Of a stretch of 64,000 bases of DNA, positions 28,547 through 39,930 are shown piece by piece. Origin of the DNA: Agrococcus sp. ARC_14 (GTDB taxonomy: Bacteria > Actinomycetota > Actinomycetes > Actinomycetales > Microbacteriaceae). The stretch is taken from positions 62,001-126,000 of the forward strand of contig NZ_JAKUDO010000003.1 of the NCBI RefSeq assembly GCF_022436485.1. Reading direction: 5' to 3'. Each line of letters opens with the position of its first letter. Position 1 is the first letter of the stretch. A model generated the notes under the pieces. The model was not told where the DNA came from and did not search any database. It saw nothing but the letters and a program-made list of their open reading frames with translations. The translations under genes and the position numbers were made by a program.

Positions 28547-29293
28547 CTAGTGCTTGCCCTGGTTGGCGACCGCCGCAGCCCCCGCCGCAGCAGCCTCCGG
28601 GTCGAGGTACGCGCCGGGGCCGAGCGGCATGTTGTCCTCGCCCAGTGTGTAGACGAGCGGGATGCCGGTGGGGATGTTGAGCTCGGCGATGGCGTCGTCG
28701 GAGATGCCGTCGAGGTGCTTCACGAGCGCACGCAGCGAGTTGCCGTGCGCGGCGACGAGCACCGTCTTCCCGACCTCGAGATCCTTGGTGATCGTCGACT
28801 CCCAGTAGGGCAGGAAGCGCTCGATGACATCCTTCAGGCACTCCGTCGCCGGCACCTCGCCGTCGATGTCGGCGTAGCGCGGATCGGTGTCCTGCGCGTA
28901 CTCGCTGCCGGGCTCGATGGGCGGCGGCGGCGTGTCGAAGGAACGACGCCAGAGCATGAACTGCTCCTCGCCGTGCTTCTCGAGCGTCTCGGCCTTGTTG
29001 AGGCCCTGCAGCGCGCCGTAGTGGCGCTCGTTCAGGCGCCAGTTGCGCGTGACGGGGATCCAGTCGCGACCCGCGGCGTCGAGCGCGATGTTCGCTGACT
29101 GGATCGCGCGGCTCAGCAGCGAGGTGTAGAGGACGTCGGGCAGCAGGTCGTGCTCGCGCAGCAGCTCGCCGGCGCGCTTCGCCTCCCCTTCACCCTTCTC
29201 GGTCAGCTTGACGTCGACCCAGCCGGTGAACTGGTTCGACTCGTTCCAGGTGGATTGGCCGTGGCGGAGCAGGATGAGGGTGCGCTCAGTCAT
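28547..29293 (-). CDS. gpmA: 2,3-bisphosphoglycerate-dependent phosphoglycerate mutase
   Basis: 248 aa. Interconverts 3- and 2-phosphoglycerate in glycolysis. The phospho-acceptor histidine is in [10 protein letters not shown], with [34 protein letters not shown] and the second catalytic His in [15 protein letters not shown]. The ATG has TAGGCT six bases upstream and no ribosome-binding site, so the mRNA is probably leaderless. The last ~20 residues are an Ala-rich tail. Confidence 0.96.
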   Translation of the reverse strand: MTERTLILLRHGQSTWNESNQFTGWVDVKLTEKGEGEAKRAGELLREHDLLPDVLYTSLLSRAIQSANIALDAAGRDWIPVTRNWRLNERHYGALQGLNKAETLEKHGEEQFMLWRRSFDTPPPPIEPGSEYAQDTDPRYADIDGEVPATECLKDVIERFLPYWESTITKDLEVGKTVLVAAHGNSLRALVKHLDGISDDAIAELNIPTGIPLVYTLGEDNMPLGPGAYLDPEAAAAGAAAVANQGKH

Positions 29294-29302
29294 GCCGCCA
29301 GC

Positions 29303-30127
29303 CTAGTCGGCGACCCGGTGCCCGAATCGAGCGATGAGGTGCCAGACACGCTTGATCGTCTGCTGGTCGTGCGCTTCGGCGGCCTCGCCGAGAATGCGCG
29401 CGTCGATGCGCCCGTCGACGGCCAGCTCGAGGGCGAGGGCGAGGGCATCGACGCCCCGATACGCCTCGAGCTCCGCGATGCGGTCGACCCGCAGCTCGAG
29501 CCCCGGATGCCAAACGATGGGGACACCGAGGCGGGCTGCGGCGCGCTCGACCGCCGCGCCGCGGAACGCCGGGTCGAGCACCAGCCGTTCGGCGTCGCGG
29601 GCCGGCTCGAACCCACCGTGCAGCTGCGCCTCGACGTAGTCGTCCAAGGGATCGACCGCCGCCTCATCCGCGAGCGCCAGCAGCTCGCCTGCGTGCGCGG
29701 GCGTGCCAAGGTGCTCCGGCTCGTAGACGCTGTCCGGCCAGCACAGGGTGACTCGATCCCAGGCGGTGCGCGCCACCTCGAGCCAGCAGGAGCCGAAGCG
29801 GATCGCGCCGCCGGTGGCCCGCCGCCGGTGCTCGACCGCGCCATAGACGGGTCGCTCGTGGGACGCCGCCTCGTCATAGGCGCCACCGAACATCCGCGAC
29901 TCCCAGCGCCAGCGGTCGCCGCCGGGATGCGCGGTGAGGCCGCCGTTGGAGATGCCGGTGGAGAACTGCGAGCGATACGTGCCCTCCGCGACGATGCGCT
30001 CGAGCACCGTCGCGCCGCCGGAGCAGCGATCAGGGTGGAAGTGCACCGTGACGCGAGCGTCGGGCGGCAGCGGTCCGCCCGCCGAGCGGGCCGCGACGTG
30101 CTCGACCGCGCGACGCCACGCATCCAT
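29303..30127 (-). CDS. DUF3626-family protein
   Basis: 274 aa. Landmarks of DUF3626 are VTVHFHPDR, SQFSTGISNGGLTAHPGGDRWRWESRMFGGAYD, RPVYGAVEHRRRATGGAIRFGSCWLEV and YVEAQLHGG. The block with its many aromatic and glycine residues recalls ADP-ribosyltransferase-type folds, but no activity is established. TAGGTT lies six bases before the ATG with no ribosome-binding site. Ends nine bases before the gpmA start and inside its -10 region. Confidence 0.8.
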   Translation of the reverse strand: MDAWRRAVEHVAARSAGGPLPPDARVTVHFHPDRCSGGATVLERIVAEGTYRSQFSTGISNGGLTAHPGGDRWRWESRMFGGAYDEAASHERPVYGAVEHRRRATGGAIRFGSCWLEVARTAWDRVTLCWPDSVYEPEHLGTPAHAGELLALADEAAVDPLDDYVEAQLHGGFEPARDAERLVLDPAFRGAAVERAAARLGVPIVWHPGLELRVDRIAELEAYRGVDALALALELAVDGRIDARILGEAAEAHDQQTIKRVWHLIARFGHRVAD

Positions 30128-30171
30128 GCCGTCAACCTACCCGCGACCCGCAGACAGGGACAATGGATGCC

Positions 30172-31023
30172 GTGGCGAAGCAGGTGGGGCGCATCACGCG
30201 CGGGACGACCGGGGTGAACCGGCTGCGCCGCGTGGACCGCTGGATCGCCGCGCAGCCCGCCGCGCGCGTGCCCGGCTGCCTCGTGGTCGACCTCGGCTAC
30301 GGCGCGAGCGCGACCACGAGCCTCGAGCTGCACGAGCGGCTCTCGCGCAACAACCCGTCCGTCGAGGTCCTTGGGCTCGAGATCGACCCGGCGCGGGTGG
30401 CGCTCGCCACGGCTGAGCTCGACGGCGCCAGGGAGACAGGGCCTGAGCGCTACGGGCGGGCGATCGCGCGGGACGCGCGCGTGTCGTTCGCACTCGGTGG
30501 CTTCGAGGTGCCGACGTCGCGGCGGCCGCAGCTGATCCGCGCGATGAACGTGCTGCGGCAGTACGACGAGCACGAGGTCGCGGGGCACTGGGCGACGATG
30601 CTCGGCAGGCTCGCGCCCGGCGGGCTGCTGGTCGAGGGCACCTCGAACGAGCTGGGGCGAGTGTGCTCATGGGTGGCGCTCGACGCCGCGGGCCCCCGCT
30701 CGCTGACGATCGCGCTGAAGCTCGACGAGCTCGGCAGCGACGCGATGGAGGCGCCGTCGGTCGTGCGCGAGCGCCTGCCGAAGGCGCTCATCCACCGCAA
30801 CCTGCCGGGCGAGCGCATCCACGAGCTGCTGGTCGAGCTCGATCGCGCGTGGGCAGTGGCAGCGCCGCTGGCCGACTTCGGCCCGGTGCAGCGCTGGGTG
30901 GCGACGGTGGGGCGGATGCGCGAGGCGGGCTGGCCGGTGAGCGGCGGCCCCGCGCGGTGGCGGCTGGGCGAGCTGACGGTGGACTGGGCCGCGGTCGCGC
31001 CGCGCGCGCACCCCGCAGGTTGA
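30172..31023 (+). CDS. Probable SAM-dependent methyltransferase
   Basis: 283 aa from the GTG at 30172 (VAKQVGRITRGTTGVNRLRRVDRWI). An in-frame ATG at 30163 overlaps the candidate -10 GACAAT (30159-30164) and is therefore rejected as start. A glycine-rich SAM-binding-like loop is VVDLGYGASATTSLEL, followed by acidic VEVLGLEIDPARV, as in class I methyltransferases. The sequence GYGASATTS is odd for the family. Substrate unknown. Ends in a REP-like repeat pair facing the ygfZ gene. Confidence 0.78.
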   Translation: MAKQVGRITRGTTGVNRLRRVDRWIAAQPAARVPGCLVVDLGYGASATTSLELHERLSRNNPSVEVLGLEIDPARVALATAELDGARETGPERYGRAIARDARVSFALGGFEVPTSRRPQLIRAMNVLRQYDEHEVAGHWATMLGRLAPGGLLVEGTSNELGRVCSWVALDAAGPRSLTIALKLDELGSDAMEAPSVVRERLPKALIHRNLPGERIHELLVELDRAWAVAAPLADFGPVQRWVATVGRMREAGWPVSGGPARWRLGELTVDWAAVAPRAHPAG

Positions 31024-31130
31024 GGAGGCCGCGGGCCGCAGGCCCACAGCTGTCACGAAACCGAAGGGGGCGACAGCTCGCTCCTGCGGTCTCGTGACGC
31101 GAGCGTGCTGCGCACGCGCGCTCCTCGACC
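31018..31130. repeat. Facing pair of REP-like elements
   Basis: GGTTGAGGAGGCC...GTCACGAAACC (31018-31062) and inverted GGTCTCGTGACGC...GCTCCTCGACC (31088-31130), with inner palindromes GCGGGCCGCAGGCCC and GCGTGCTGCGCACGC. The first overlaps the methyltransferase stop codon. Between convergent genes. Confidence 0.75.
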
Positions 31131-31153
31131 TCCGGAACGGACGGGGCGGGCTC

Positions 31154-32227
31154 TCAGGCGGGCGGAGCGGGGCGCTTGACGGCGCCGATGCGCGGGAGGC
31201 GCGGCGGACGGTTCGCGTGCCCGGCCGTCGGCGGCACGAGCAGCTGCTGGCCGGCTGCGACGGCGATGCCCTCTGCCGTGCGCACGACGAGATCCTGATC
31301 GGCGGGTGCGGAGCGCTTCACGACCGCGAGCGCGATGGGGCCGAGCTCGTCGTGGATGGCCGAGGAGGTGACGGCACCGACCGGTCGCTCCCCCGCTGCA
31401 TCGTCGATGGTGAGCACCGCGTCGCCGGCCGCGACCTGCGCGTTCTCGCTGCCATCGAGGTGCAGCAGCACGATGCGACGCGGCGGGGCTCCCAGGTTGT
31501 GCACCTTCGCGACCGTCTCCTGCCCGCGGTAGCAGCCCTTGGAGAGGTGCACCGCGGTCGTGAGCCAGTCGAGCTCGTGCGGGATGGTGCGCTCGTCGAC
31601 CTCCGCGAGCGACGGGCGACCGGCCGCGATGCGCAGCGCGTCGGCAGCCATCGTGCCGACGAATCGGTCGACCGGCATGGCGGCGGCCTCCGCCGGCGTC
31701 AGGATCGCCTCCGACCAGCTCCACGGCTCCCCCGTCGGCTCGCCGTAGCGCACGCCGCCGGGCGTGACCTCCGGCCAGCCGTCGAGCCAGGCGAGCTCGG
31801 CAGCCGGTGCGCCCGCAGTGCCCACGACGACCACGTCGGGGCGGGTGATCTCGACCTGCTTGTAGAAGCGCATCCGCGTCAACCATGCCTCGAGCGCGTC
31901 GCCGCTGCCGACGTCGACGAGCACCCAGAGCTCCTCGCCCGTCCAGTGCAGTCGCAGCGCGTGCTCGATGCGACCCTCGGGCGAGAGCACGAGCGTCTCG
32001 GTCGAGGCGCCCGGCTCGAGGCGGTCGACCGCCTGGCTCGTGATCGAGTCGAGCCATGGCAGCGTGTCGGGGCCGGTGAGGTGCAGCACGTCGCGGGCCA
32101 GCAGCACGAGGCCGCCTGCGCGCAGCCTGCGCTGCTCGGCGATCGGGTTGCCGACGTGCAGCGGGAGCCCGGTGCCCTCGTCGAGCACGGCATCGGGGAT
32201 GCCGGCGGCGACCTCGCGAGCGCTCAC
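31154..32227 (-). CDS. ygfZ: YgfZ-type folate-binding protein
   Basis: 357 aa from GTG 32227, which overlaps the preceding stop as GTGA. It has the tetrahydrofolate-binding aminomethyltransferase-like fold and the YgfZ signature KGCYRGQE (in VHLSKGCYRGQETVAKVHNLG) with its conserved Cys. YgfZ proteins help build or repair certain Fe-S enzymes. A longer reading frame extends upstream but would run through the nitrobindin gene. Confidence 0.9.
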   Translation of the reverse strand: MSAREVAAGIPDAVLDEGTGLPLHVGNPIAEQRRLRAGGLVLLARDVLHLTGPDTLPWLDSITSQAVDRLEPGASTETLVLSPEGRIEHALRLHWTGEELWVLVDVGSGDALEAWLTRMRFYKQVEITRPDVVVVGTAGAPAAELAWLDGWPEVTPGGVRYGEPTGEPWSWSEAILTPAEAAAMPVDRFVGTMAADALRIAAGRPSLAEVDERTIPHELDWLTTAVHLSKGCYRGQETVAKVHNLGAPPRRIVLLHLDGSENAQVAAGDAVLTIDDAAGERPVGAVTSSAIHDELGPIALAVVKRSAPADQDLVVRTAEGIAVAAGQQLLVPPTAGHANRPPRLPRIGAVKRPAPPA

Positions 32228-32841
32228 GCGTCGCTCGCCTCGCTGGGCGTCACGCGGGCGAGCCTGGCGGACGCGTGGCTCTCGAGGCCCTGCCCGAGCG
32301 CGGCGAGATCCCACGCCCAGAGCAGGTGGTTCTCGACCAGGCCGTACATGCGGGTGGATGCGGTGTGCTCCTTGGCGCCCGCGCCGCGCAGCACGGCATC
32401 GGTGGCCAGCTCGATGCGCGGGCCGCTGATCGTGCCGAGGTAGAGCTCGGAGACGCCGGTCGGATGCGAGATGAGCGCCTGCAGGTCGAAGGCGCCATCC
32501 GGGCGGCGCAGGCCCTCGACCGCCTCGGCGTCGCCGAAGGCAGGCTCGCCGGCCGGCGGCAGCATGCCCGGTCCCGCGTCGGCGTCGTGGGCGGGGCGGG
32601 CGAGGCGCCAGAAGCCGCTCTCCGCGGCGAGCGGCGTCAGCTCGTCATCGAGCTGCCACGCATATGCCTCGAAGCTCAGGTAGGGGTTGCCGTGGTGCGC
32701 GAACGAGACGCGCTGGCCGAACTCCTGCTCGACGGTGCGCTCGCCGACCGGGAACGACAGCACGCCGGTGCCCTCCCAGGTGCCGATGAGCCACTGCAGC
32801 GGGCCCAGCTCAGCGGGGAGCGTGGGATCGAGCTCGAGCAT
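32224..32841 (-). CDS. Nitrobindin-like heme-binding beta-barrel protein (FABP/DUF1794 family)
   Basis: 205 aa. The nitrobindin motif G-x-W-x-G-x-G is GTWEGTG, preceded by LGPLQWLI. The barrel continues with RVSFAHHGNPYLSFEAYAWQL, FWRLARP and STRMYGLVENHLLWAWDLAALGQGLESH, where the penultimate conserved His region supplies the heme ligand in the family. Related proteins bind ferric heme and isomerise peroxynitrite. GTGA overlap couples it to ygfZ. Confidence 0.88.
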   Translation of the reverse strand: MLELDPTLPAELGPLQWLIGTWEGTGVLSFPVGERTVEQEFGQRVSFAHHGNPYLSFEAYAWQLDDELTPLAAESGFWRLARPAHDADAGPGMLPPAGEPAFGDAEAVEGLRRPDGAFDLQALISHPTGVSELYLGTISGPRIELATDAVLRGAGAKEHTASTRMYGLVENHLLWAWDLAALGQGLESHASARLARVTPSEASDA

Positions 32842-32844
32842 CGC

Positions 32845-32967
32845 TTAGCGCTGACCCCGGAAGAGGTTGCGCACCACGACGAAGGAGACGCCCAGGATCG
32901 CGATCATCGCGAGTCCGAGCAGGCCGAGGAAGAAGATCTCGAGTGCGACGACGGGGATGGCATCCAT
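32845..32967 (-). CDS. 40-residue single-helix membrane peptide
   Basis: 40 aa: MDAIPVVALEIFFLGLLGLA followed by MIAILGVSFVVVRNLFRGQR. One hydrophobic helix spans about residues 5-32 with a basic tail. TAGGAT lies six bases before the ATG, with no ribosome-binding site, the same leaderless pattern as larger neighbours, which supports it as a real gene. It ends three bases before the nitrobindin gene, suggesting co-transcription. No function known. Confidence 0.65.
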   Translation of the reverse strand: MDAIPVVALEIFFLGLLGLAMIAILGVSFVVVRNLFRGQR

Positions 32968-32991
32968 GCGTCGATCCTACCCGCTTGCCCG

Positions 32992-33264
32992 TCAGAGCAG
33001 CGTCAGCGGCACGAGGATGGCGCTCGCGAGCGCCAGGATCAGCACCGAGCCGAAGACTGCGGCCGCCAGCCGGTCGACGAGCCCGGGCTCCGTCGGTCCG
33101 CCGAGCTGGATCGCGAAGGCCACGAGCGTGCACCCGCCCAGCACGATGGGCATCCAGACGATGCCGTCCGTCGGCTGCAGGATGCCGACGAGCACGGCGC
33201 CCAGCGCGGCGAGCACCCATACGGGCCACACGCTGGCCCATTGCCACGAGGTCGCCTTGCGCAT
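32992..33264 (-). CDS. Small three-helix membrane protein
   Basis: 90 aa from the ATG at 33264 (MRKATSWQWASVWPVWVL). Hydrophobic segments at about 12-30, 35-52 and 65-88. CACAAT lies seven bases upstream of this ATG; an earlier ATG (33273) falls inside that hexamer and is rejected. No recognised family. Divergent from glnR across an imperfect inverted repeat. Confidence 0.7.
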   Translation of the reverse strand: MRKATSWQWASVWPVWVLAALGAVLVGILQPTDGIVWMPIVLGGCTLVAFAIQLGGPTEPGLVDRLAAAVFGSVLILALASAILVPLTLL

Positions 33265-33300
33265 GCGGCCCATTGTGTCGCACCCGTGCGCCGTGCGCCG

Positions 33301-33368
33301 CGCAGAGAGTTGTGGCGACCCGCCTGCAACGCTGCGCAGAGACAGCAGATCGCCACATCTCTGCTGCG
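33301..33368. repeat. Imperfect inverted repeat upstream of glnR
   Basis: CGCAGAGAGTTGTGGCGA (33301-33318) faces TCGCCACATCTCTGCTGCG (33350-33368); the arms share GCAGAGA and TGTGGCGA. GCGCAGAGA also repeats directly at 33334. It lies about 85-150 bases before glnR. Could be an operator or an interspersed repeat. Confidence 0.5.
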
Positions 33369-33453
33369 GATGGGAGGCGCGAGGATGCGTCGAAGCAGGG
33401 AAGGAGGCGGGAGCGGATCAGCGAGCATAGGATTGTCGTCGGTAGGAGGCTGG

Positions 33454-34095
33454 ATGGCGCACGTCGTGATCTTCACCCGCCGCGACCGGGGCGTGCTGCC
33501 CAGCCTGGAGCTCCTCGAGCACCGGGTGAGCACGCTGCCGGCGACGGCGGAGGCCGTTGCGCACGCCCCCGACGGCGAGCTGCTCGTCGTCGACGCCGTC
33601 GGGGAGCTCGCCGCCGCGAAGGCCATCTGCCGGCTGCTCGAGCACGACGCGGCCCCGGTGCTGCTGGTGCTGAGCGAGGGCGGCTTCGCCGCCGTGACGC
33701 CCGAATGGGGCGTGACCGACATCGTCTTCGACGCCGCGGGGCCCTCGGAGCTCGAGGCGCGCATCCGCCTCGCCCTCGCCGCCGCGCGCACCGTCGGCCC
33801 CGTCTCGACGAGCGGCCTGCGGATCGACGAGGCGAGCTACCAGGCGAAGGTCGACGGCAGGCCGGTCGACCTCACGTTCAAGGAGTTCGAGCTGCTGCGG
33901 TTCCTGGCATCGCACCCTGCCCGCGTCTTCACGCGCGAGCAGCTGCTGAGCGAGGTCTGGGGCTACGACTACTTCGGCGGCACGCGCACGGTCGACGTGC
34001 ACGTGCGCCGCCTGCGCGCCAAGCTCGGCGACCTGGAGCGCCTCATCGGCACGGTGCGCGGCGTCGGCTACCGGTTCGAGCACGAGGACGACTGA
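33454..34095 (+). CDS. glnR: GlnR-type winged-helix nitrogen regulator
   Basis: 213 aa. An atypical receiver (1-115) reads ELLVVDAVGELAAAKAICRLL and VLLVLSEGGFAAVTPEWGVTDIVFDAAGPSELEARIRLA, close to the EGG(F/L)AAVT-WG block of Streptomyces GlnR. The C-terminal winged helix has LTFKEFELLRFLASHPARVFTREQLLSEVWGYDYFGGTRTVDVHVRRLRAKLGDLE. No partner kinase adjoins it, as is known for GlnR. It is followed immediately by mshD, the same order as in Streptomyces. GGAGG precedes the ATG. Confidence 0.9.
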   Translation: MAHVVIFTRRDRGVLPSLELLEHRVSTLPATAEAVAHAPDGELLVVDAVGELAAAKAICRLLEHDAAPVLLVLSEGGFAAVTPEWGVTDIVFDAAGPSELEARIRLALAAARTVGPVSTSGLRIDEASYQAKVDGRPVDLTFKEFELLRFLASHPARVFTREQLLSEVWGYDYFGGTRTVDVHVRRLRAKLGDLERLIGTVRGVGYRFEHEDD

Positions 34096-34949
34096 TGGAT
34101 GCCACCCGCGCGATCGAGCTCGCCGAGGAGCTGGGCGCGGCGTGCATCGCCGCCGACGGCGTGCCGCCCTTCAACGACCAGGCGCTCGTCGAGCTGCGCC
34201 GAGGCGAGCGGCGGGCGATCGGTGACGCGACCGCGCTGGCCGTCGTCAGCGACGCCGAGCGCGAGGTCGAGCTGGCCGTGCACCCCGAGCACCGCGGTCG
34301 AGGGCTCGGCACGGCACTCGCGGCCGCCCTCGCCGACGAGCTCGGCGCGTTCGAGGCGTGGGCACACGGCGATCACCCGGCCGCGCGCGCCATCGCTCAC
34401 CGACTGCCCGCCGAGCCCGTGCGCACGCTGCTGCAGCTGCGAGCACCGGTCCCCGCAGCACCCGCGTCAGACGGATCGGCGCAGGCCGACCCCCAGGCCG
34501 ACCCCCTGCCCGACGGCGTCCGCGGCTATGAGCCGACCGACGCATCCGCCCTGCTCTCCCTGAACGCCGCCGCGTTCGCCGCGCACCCCGAGCAGGGCCG
34601 CATGACGGCCGACGATCTCGCGGCGCGCATGGCGGAGCCCTGGCACGACGACGCCAACCTGCTCGTGCTGCCTGGCGAGGCGGGCATCGACGGCTTCACC
34701 TGGATCAAGCCCGAGGGCGACGTCGCAGAGCTCTATGTGCTGGGCATCTCGCCCGCCGCGCAGGGCGCGGGACTCGGCCGACGGATGCTGGATGCCACGT
34801 TCGTGCGGATGCGCGCGCTGGGCGCGAACACCGCTCACCTCTACGTCGAGGGCGACAACGCACCCGCGCTCGCGCTCTATCGGAGGGCCGGCTTCGAGCA
34901 GTGGGCGATCGACGTGAGGTGGCGTCACGCGCCGTTCACCCAGGATTGA
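34095..34949 (+). CDS. mshD: Mycothiol synthase
   Basis: 284 aa, tandem GNAT domains. It acetylates Cys-GlcN-Ins in the last step of mycothiol synthesis. The N-terminal domain has VELAVHPEHRGRGLGTALAAAL; the C-terminal catalytic domain has WIKPEGDVAELYVLGISPAAQGAGLGRRML and NTAHLYVEGDNAPALALYRRAGFEQWAIDVRW. ATG overlaps the glnR stop by one base (TGATG). Its presence is a marker of actinobacteria. Confidence 0.92.
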   Translation: MDATRAIELAEELGAACIAADGVPPFNDQALVELRRGERRAIGDATALAVVSDAEREVELAVHPEHRGRGLGTALAAALADELGAFEAWAHGDHPAARAIAHRLPAEPVRTLLQLRAPVPAAPASDGSAQADPQADPLPDGVRGYEPTDASALLSLNAAAFAAHPEQGRMTADDLAARMAEPWHDDANLLVLPGEAGIDGFTWIKPEGDVAELYVLGISPAAQGAGLGRRMLDATFVRMRALGANTAHLYVEGDNAPALALYRRAGFEQWAIDVRWRHAPFTQD

Positions 34950-34961
34950 CAGAATGGGCGC

Positions 34962-37231
<2,270 letters not shown>

Positions 37232-37235
<4 letters not shown>

Positions 37236-38170
37236 CGGCGCCGCCCGTGCTCGCGGCGGGCGCCCTGGTCTGGCGCGCGGTCGGCGACGAGGTGCTCGTG
37301 CTGCTCGTCGAGCGCACCCAGCACCGCGACTTCTCGCTGCCCAAGGGCAAGCTCGACCCGGGCGAGACGCTGCCCGAGTGCGCTGTGCGCGAGATCGAGG
37401 AGGAGACCGGGCTGCGCATCGCGCTCGGCGCCCCCCTGCCGCAGAGCGAGTACCGGCTGTCGGACGGCCGCGACAAGGTCGTCTACTACTGGCAGGCGAA
37501 GGCCGACGAGGCTGTCGTCGCGGCCTCCGCCTTCTCCCCCAACGACGAGATCCACGCGCTCGAGTGGCTGCCGCTCGCCGCGGCGAAGCAGCGCTGCACC
37601 TACGAGCACGACGTGGCGATCATCGCGCGATTCGAGGAGCGCCTCGCCGCCGGCCACGCCGAGACCTTCCCGCTCATCGCGCTGCGGCACGCGAAGGCGG
37701 CGAACCCCTTCGACTGGCAGGGGTCGGATGCGTCACGGACGCTGACCGAGCGGGGCGAGCGGCAGGCGCGGCGCGTGGCACCGGGCATCGCGGCGTTCGG
37801 CCCGGAGCGGATCGTGACCTCGGATGCCGTGCGCTGCGTGCAGACCGTCGAGCCGCTCGGGCGGCTGCTCGGCATCGAGCCGAAGGCGACGCCGCTCATC
37901 AGCCAGGAGTCGCCGGAGGACCCGCGCGAAGCGCTCGAGCGCCGCATCGGCAAGGCGGTGCGCAAGCGCCGCGGAACCGTGCTGTGCAGTCACGCGCCGA
38001 TCATCCCCGAGATCGTCACGGCCGTCGTGCACGCAGCGGATGCGGCGGAGACCGACAGCACGCACCGTGCGTCGATGCTGCACACGGCCGAGTTCACCGT
38101 GCTGCACGTGTCGGCGGGCGAGATGCCTGCGCTCGTCGCGCTCGAGACCCACGGCTCGCACGAGAAGTAG
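37232..38170 (+). CDS. NUDIX hydrolase fused to a histidine phosphatase (MutT1 type)
   Basis: 312 aa from GTG 37232, overlapping the ppk1 stop by four bases. Residues 1-140 are [34 protein letters not shown], the full NUDIX box. Residues about 150-312 are a histidine phosphatase: [11 protein letters not shown] with the RHA/RHG core, and [11 protein letters not shown]. The same fusion in mycobacterial MutT1 hydrolyses 8-oxo-GTP and diadenosine polyphosphates. Coupling to ppk1 links it to polyphosphate or nucleotide turnover by inference. Confidence 0.93.
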
Positions 38171-38206
38171 GGCGAAGGCCGTCGATCGAGGGCGCTGGGT
38201 GCGCCC

Positions 38207-38278
38207 GTCGGTCGAGGAGGCCGGGCGCGCCCGTCGGTCGAGGAGGTCGGGCGCGCAGCGCGCGGCCGTCACGAGACC
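38207..38278. repeat. REP-like element with a duplicated left half
   Basis: GTCGGTCGAGGAGGCCGGGC (38207 on) is repeated at 38233, where it continues to a full element ending GTCACGAGACC at 38278. A more diverged left half lies at 38181. The partial tandem copies suggest recent slippage or insertion. Between convergent genes. Confidence 0.7.
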
Positions 38279-38286
38279 CCGGCACC

Positions 38287-39072
38287 TCAGGCCGGCAGCG
38301 ACTGCTCGATCCAGTCGGCCAGCGCCGCCTCCAGCAGCTGCGGTCGCTCGTGCGGCAGCGCGTGGCCGCTGCCTGCCACGACGTGCGCCGTCGCGGCCGG
38401 GTACTGCTCGAGCAGCGCGCGATGCTGCCGCTGGCCGACGGTGCTGTCGTCGCGCCCGACCATGACGAGCACGGGATGCGCGAAGGCGACGTCGCGCGGG
38501 TCGGGATCGAGCTGCCACGACCGCATGATGGCCTCGACCGCGTCGCCGTCGAAGCGGCCGAGCGATGGCACGACGGCGTCCTGGAAGCGGCGCACGGTCG
38601 CGTCGTCGTGCACCACGAAGTATCCCTCGAACTCGGCACGCAGCGCCTCGTCGTCGAAGGCATCGGGCGGCAGCGGCACGGCGGGAGGCGGATGCGGCTC
38701 CGGGTGCTGGTCGGAGGGCACGAGCGGGCAGAGCAGCGCGAGGCCGCGCACCTGCTCGGGACGCCGAGCGGCGAGCCCCTGCGCGAGGTGCGCGCCGAAG
38801 GAGTGCCCGAGCACGAGCAGCGGTGCATCCGCGAGCTCCGCGTCGACCAACCGCTCGAGCGCATCGACGGCCGCCCGACTGGACGCGATGCCATCGGCGG
38901 GCGAGTCGCCCATGCCGGGTAGGTCGGGATAGATGCGACGGAGCCGCCTGCGGTGCTCGCCGAGCGCGGGCTCGAGGAAGCCGATCGCCTCGGCGTGCGT
39001 CGAGTAGGCGCCATGCAGCGCGAGGAGCTCGGTGCCGGCACCGAGCGAGACTGCGTGCGGCTCGGACGTCAT
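38287..39072 (-). CDS. Alpha/beta hydrolase
   Basis: 261 aa from MTSEPHAVSLG. Nucleophile elbow is VLGHSFGAHLAQ (Ser in G-H-S-F-G), the oxyanion region LALHGAY, the acid near VLVMVGRDDSTVGQ and the catalytic His in AGSGHALPHERP. A lid-like insertion (PSDQHPEPHPPPAVPLPPDAF) lies in the middle. Substrate unknown. A longer in-frame start at 39114 exists but only adds a basic tail. Confidence 0.85.
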   Translation of the reverse strand: MTSEPHAVSLGAGTELLALHGAYSTHAEAIGFLEPALGEHRRRLRRIYPDLPGMGDSPADGIASSRAAVDALERLVDAELADAPLLVLGHSFGAHLAQGLAARRPEQVRGLALLCPLVPSDQHPEPHPPPAVPLPPDAFDDEALRAEFEGYFVVHDDATVRRFQDAVVPSLGRFDGDAVEAIMRSWQLDPDPRDVAFAHPVLVMVGRDDSTVGQRQHRALLEQYPAATAHVVAGSGHALPHERPQLLEAALADWIEQSLPA

Positions 39073-39144
39073 GGCAGCAGCCAAGCATCGACGCGGATGC
39101 ACGACAAGGCGCAACGCTCGCGCATTGCGCCCTCCGGGCTCACA

Positions 39145-39924
39145 TCAACCGAAGCGACCCGAGACGTAGTCCTCCGTGGCCTGCACCGTCGGGTTCGAGA
39201 AGATCTTGGTGGTGTCGCCGAACTCGATGAGCTTGCCGGGCTTGCCGGTGCCGGCGATGTTGAAGAACGCGGTCTTGTCGCTCACGCGGCTCGCCTGCTG
39301 CATGTTGTGGGTCACGATCACGATCGTGTACTCGGTCTTGAGCTCCTCGATGAGGTCCTCGATCGCGAGCGTCGAGATGGGGTCGAGGGCCGAGCAGGGC
39401 TCGTCCATCAGCAGCACGTCGGGGCTGACCGCGATCGCGCGCGCGATGCACAGGCGCTGCTGCTGGCCGCCGGAGAGACCGGAGCCGGGCACGCCGAGGC
39501 GGTCCTTGACCTCGTTCCAGAGGTTGGCGCCGCGCAGCGAGCGCTCCACCAGGTCGTCCTGGTCGCTCTTCGACATGCGGCGGTTGTTGAGCAGCACGCC
39601 GGCCAGCACGTTCTCGCGGATCGTCATGGTCGGGAACGGGTTCGGGCGCTGGAAGACCATGCCGATCTGACGGCGCACGTTCACCGGGTCGACACCGGTG
39701 CCGTAGAGGTTGGCGCCGTCGAGCAGCACTTCGCCGTCGACCCATGCGCCTGCGATGACCTCGTGCATCCGGTTGATGGAGCGGAGCACGGTCGACTTGC
39801 CGCAGCCGGAAGGGCCGATGAACGCGGTGACCGCGCGGGGTTCGATGTCGACGGTGACGCCCTCGACAGCCTTGAAGCTGCTGTAGTAGATGTCGAGGTC
39901 GTTGATCTCGATGCGCTTGGACAT
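39145..39924 (-). CDS. pstB: Phosphate ABC transporter ATPase
   Basis: 259 aa. Walker [10 protein letters not shown], PstB-typical [16 protein letters not shown], signature [14 protein letters not shown], Walker [14 protein letters not shown] and H loop [10 protein letters not shown]. It powers phosphate import through PstC-PstA. Last gene of pstSCAB; six bases separate it from pstA. Confidence 0.97.
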   Translation of the reverse strand: MSKRIEINDLDIYYSSFKAVEGVTVDIEPRAVTAFIGPSGCGKSTVLRSINRMHEVIAGAWVDGEVLLDGANLYGTGVDPVNVRRQIGMVFQRPNPFPTMTIRENVLAGVLLNNRRMSKSDQDDLVERSLRGANLWNEVKDRLGVPGSGLSGGQQQRLCIARAIAVSPDVLLMDEPCSALDPISTLAIEDLIEELKTEYTIVIVTHNMQQASRVSDKTAFFNIAGTGKPGKLIEFGDTTKIFSNPTVQATEDYVSGRFG

Positions 39925-39930
39925 GCTGCG

